Shown here: piece after piece, positions 49,720 to 64,000 of the stretch
How positions within the stretch are numbered: position 1 is the stretch's first letter
Layout: every line of letters starts with the position of its first letter
Assembly (NCBI GenBank): GCA_034509425.1
Contig: JAVTVJ010000469.1
Coordinates: 434,001 to 498,000, forward strand
Length of the DNA stretch: 64,000 nt
Direction: 5' to 3'
DNA from: Eopsaltria australis
Taxonomy: Eukaryota > Chordata > Aves > Passeriformes > Petroicidae
The notes under the pieces: generated by a model
Databases searched by the model: none
Told to the model about the DNA's origin: nothing
The model's input: the letters and a program-made list of their open reading frames with translations, nothing else
Translations under genes and position numbers: made by a program

Positions 49720-50075
49720 CACCATGCTGTCCCCCACACGCCTCGACCCAGCCCTGGGGCGCCTGACGGGGTGGCTGAGCCAAGCCGGGGCCGTGCCGAG
49801 CGGAGCTGAGCCCGAGCCCACCACACGGCCCGCGGCGCTCACACGGAGCCCGCCACGGCCGCCCCTCACGGCCGCCCCTCACGGCCGCCCCTCACGGCCG
49901 CCCCTCACGGCCGCCCCTCACGGCCGCCCCTCACGGCCGCCCCTCACGGCCGCCCCTCACGGCCGCCCCTCACGGCCGCCCCTCACGGCCGCCCCTCACG
50001 GCCGCCCCTCACGGCCCCGCCCGCCGTTCCTCCGGCCACCAGGCGGCGCCGCAGTGTGCGGCGGGTGCAGCGGCC
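49720..50075 (+). promoter_or_regulatory. ZMPSTE24: GC-rich promoter of ZMPSTE24, possibly bidirectional
   Basis: CpG-rich sequence starts near 49725 and continues into exon 1. The 13-bp minisatellite occupies nearly half of it. The coding-like minus-strand pieces at 49411 and below would be transcribed away from it, so it may serve both directions. No TATA box was seen. Confidence 0.55.
49854..50016 (+). repeat. 13-bp minisatellite (CACGGCCGCCCCT), 12 full copies, in the ZMPSTE24 promoter
   Basis: Perfect tandem copies start at 49854 and continue every 13 bp to a partial thirteenth copy at 50010-50016. Each unit carries CpGs and a CGGCCG core. The array ends 59 bp before the ZMPSTE24 start codon. 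Perfect identity of the copies points to recent expansion. Confidence 0.95.
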
Positions 50076-61315
<11,240 letters not shown>

Positions 61316-61849
61316 CAGCAATGATTGCTGGTTCAGAGACAGTGCTTCCATCTCAGAAGCAAAGTTCAGAGCTGCTTTCTAATTCTTTTTTTTAAACTGA
61401 TAATGCAAATTAAGTGCGCTGTTAACAGCACCACAGATCTGAGTATCCTGAAACAGGTATTAAATTATAAATGACTTATTTTTAACAAAAACAAAACTGT
61501 GGAACTTAATTTAGAAAAAGTGCTGGGTGAAGAACTTCCCCCCCACCCCCCCCACTGACTTTTATTTCCATATTATAGTATAGACTTTTAAAAGGGAGGA
61601 AAACAAGTGTAGACTTCAAAGCACCTTTTTCTTCAGTTTGTGTATGCCTTGAACATTGCTTTTGATCCTTTTTCTATTCTCAGCATTCTGTGAACCTTCC
61701 CAGTCTCACCCTCTTCACAGTGAAGAGGCTTTGGGTGACTTGATTTCCTGTATAATGATACTTGTACTTGCCAGTGTGTTTTAAAAAGCTGAATGCAGCT
61801 GTAGGCTTTTCTCCTGCATTCATGTCTGTCATAATGAAAAATGCTACTT

Positions 61850-61855
61850 AATAAA
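61850..61855 (+). terminator. ZMPSTE24: Poly(A) signal of ZMPSTE24
   Basis: AATAAA lies 535 bp after the TGA at 61313-61315, followed by a T/C-rich stretch. Further AATAAA hexamers at 62848-62853 and 62865-62870 could give a longer 3' UTR. Confidence 0.7.
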
Positions 61856-61879
61856 ACCTTCTTTCTCTGAAGTGTGGGA

Positions 61880-64000
61880 AGAAGGATGAATTATAGCTGA
61901 GGAAATGTACCATGTCTTCCTTGAAAATGAGCACTAGGTGGTATTTAGTGGCATTATAGTGGGATGAGGCTGCTCCTATTGCCCACAGTGCTGCTGGAGT
62001 GTGGAAGGATGTTACAGGGAATCAGAACGGGACCCACATGTTTGAGAAGATTGCTAATTCTCTCTTGTTCTTCCTTTTTCCACATCTCACTTCCTCCATT
62101 TCTGTTGTACTTTGCCTAGATTTTTTGTGTATATGGAAGTGTTCAGTTGCTCAGCCAGTGTATCAGAGCCACGCTTTCATTCTGAGGGGGTTTATCCTCC
62201 ATTCCATTGAGGGTTTTTCACTAATATGAATCCAGCTGAAATAGCACTGCTGACATACTTATTCTTCATCATTGTTCTTCTATATGAAAATCCTTACATA
62301 TAAAAGCCCAGGAAACAGTTTGCCCACATCAGTTACTGAAGAACAAAGTGGGTAAATGTGGAAATGGCTTCAGCATTGATTATCTCAGACTTTTCTGATG
62401 AAAAATAGGATTATATTTACTTTTGTTGAAGTAAAAATGAAAGTAAAATATAAGTTTGCATGTGCATACAAATGTTTTAACCAGCCTGAATACACATACT
62501 CCATATAAAAATCAGATTTTCTATCTGCAGTAAATTAAGAAGTTCTGCTCAGCTCTGTACAAAGAGAGAAGTCATCAAAGCAAGTTGTCATAGTTTCACA
62601 TGTCAGAATATTCTCATGTATTTTATTGTTAGCTTACATTTGTTTTTATGATCATAGGGATAAATGCCTTACAAGATGATGGGCACAATGATGTCTTGGG
62701 TGAAACAAGATGTTGCTGAAAGCCCTTTATATGCCTTATTCTAATTGTGTTTATACCCCAGCAAATATGGAGCTAAACTATAGATCCAGATTTAGGAGAC
62801 AGTTTTACAAATCTGGAGAGCCTATATTTATCATGTTAACTGTATTTAATAAAAGGCCCTCAAAAATAAAAGCATTAACTTGAATCTGTCAATTCAGAAG
62901 AATAACTGTGTGTCAAGTTTTGAATGAGATGTTGGCTGGTGTAAAGCTATGGAAAACATGTTAAGTGTGCTTTGAGAAAACCATTTGTCTCATCCATTAG
63001 GTAAAAATTGTATGCAAAGATGAATTTTCTGGCTATTTCAGAAATTTGGGTAAATGCAATCAAAAGGAGATTAAAGTGTGAAGATGAAGGAAATGCCAGT
63101 TCCTATCAAAGCATGAAATACTTAAAATACCCAGCTTACAGGCAAAGATGGTGTTCTTACAGCAATTGCCTGTGACTTCCTTTTCTCCCCTATCACTGTT
63201 TAGAGTATCTCTGCAGTTCTTCTAGCTGGATTTCATATATAACTACTGAACAAGGTTTCAGAGTTGGTTCCATTCTGCTCCAGTTGCTTCTCAGCACTGC
63301 AGTTGTTTGTCAGTATGTGCTGCTGACCTTTCACCTGCCCACATTACTGCTGGGCATCTGGAGTGCATCAGCTACCTCTTGCAGACCTTCTACAGCCTCT
63401 AGTTCCTTCCTGTCTCCCTGAGAATGGTCAAAATTACACCTAAATCTTTCTGTGCAACCTCTGCCTTCCCAGGTACCTAATGATCCTGTAGTGTCTATAT
63501 AGCTGTGTGAGAAGCCAGCACCAGCTTCATGACAAAGTAGGTCTGTTTAGACCAGCCACCATCCCTTCCAGGGAATGACCAGTTTTAAGGAAAGAGGCAA
63601 GAAAAATAGCAAGCATGCATATGGTTTTTAGTTGCCTTTAGCAAATACTCTTCAGATACTCAAGGGAGCCCAGAGTAGAACATCTCTGGCAGTGTGCTCT
63701 TCCCAGGCACCTGTAGGACTGCTGGGCATTCAGCAGCAGGGTCCTGGCCAAAGGCTGGAGCTTCAGCTTCCTGCTTCCTGCCTTACCAGCTTTTTCTGCT
63801 GGTCTTAGAAACCTGAGAGAAAACATGCTAAGGAAAAGTGCCAGACCTTGAAAGGTGACAGAAGGACTAAAGTTGAATCCTTTGTGAATGTGAAGCTTGA
63901 TGAGTCTTGGTCATGTGTGCTGGGAGCTCAGACACCCAAGTGCCGTGGGCTGTTCCCCAGCAGCACGGGCAGGACAAGGGAGGGGTTCTGCCCCTCTGCT
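61880..64000. other. Downstream sequence without a recognised gene
   Basis: Apart from possible extended ZMPSTE24 3' UTR (alternative poly(A) hexamers near 62850-62870), I see no exon with splice sites and no clear CR1 or LTR copy. COL9A2, the next gene in human, is not reached. Confidence 0.5.

Overview
This is a vertebrate nuclear window, almost certainly from a bird and probably a passerine. Three multi-exon GT-AG genes are present. The interspersed repeats are CR1 LINEs, whose 3' ends carry the avian ATTCTATGA-type tail, plus LTRs of the TGTTGTGGTTT...AACACA type familiar from songbird ERVL-like elements. I see no bacterial or organellar signal. All identifications come from reading splice junctions and comparing translations with remembered family members; no search was run.

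Layout. (1) 1-2.2 kb: AT-rich, no gene recognised. (2) 2.2-10 kb: a very GC-rich island with short introns, G- and C-runs and minisatellites. It carries a complete 12-exon NFKBID-like atypical IkappaB gene (+, predicted 415 aa) with a CpG promoter and a cluster of kappaB-like sites plus a CRE in intron 1. (3) 10-13.5 kb: gene-free repeat zone with two LTR copies in inverted orientation, then a long (GGCAA)n tract that flips to (TTGCC)n, then another LTR fragment. (4) 13.56-47.8 kb: RLF (+), 8 exons, predicted 1904 aa, a C2H2 zinc-finger protein whose last exon (4.7 kb) encodes about 15 fingers. Its introns hold CR1 and LTR copies. (5) 47.8-50.0 kb: a short interval with minus-strand, splice-bounded, coding-like segments that I could not identify, ending in a GC-rich probable bidirectional promoter with a 13-bp minisatellite. 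(6) 50.08-61.9 kb: ZMPSTE24 (+), 10 exons, predicted 465 aa, an intact zinc metalloprotease. (7) 61.9-64 kb: no gene seen.

RLF next to ZMPSTE24 in the same orientation matches the mammalian arrangement (human 1p34). NFKBID is not expected there: in human it lies on chromosome 19, and PPT1 is the upstream neighbour of RLF. The three genes do not form a pathway. NFKBID is a nuclear NF-kappaB cofactor, RLF a chromatin and transcription regulator, and ZMPSTE24 a prelamin A and CAAX protease of the ER and inner nuclear membrane. The points most worth following up are the NFKBID placement and its OCA-like N-terminus, the unidentified antisense gene between RLF and ZMPSTE24, and the large inverted purine/pyrimidine array upstream of RLF.
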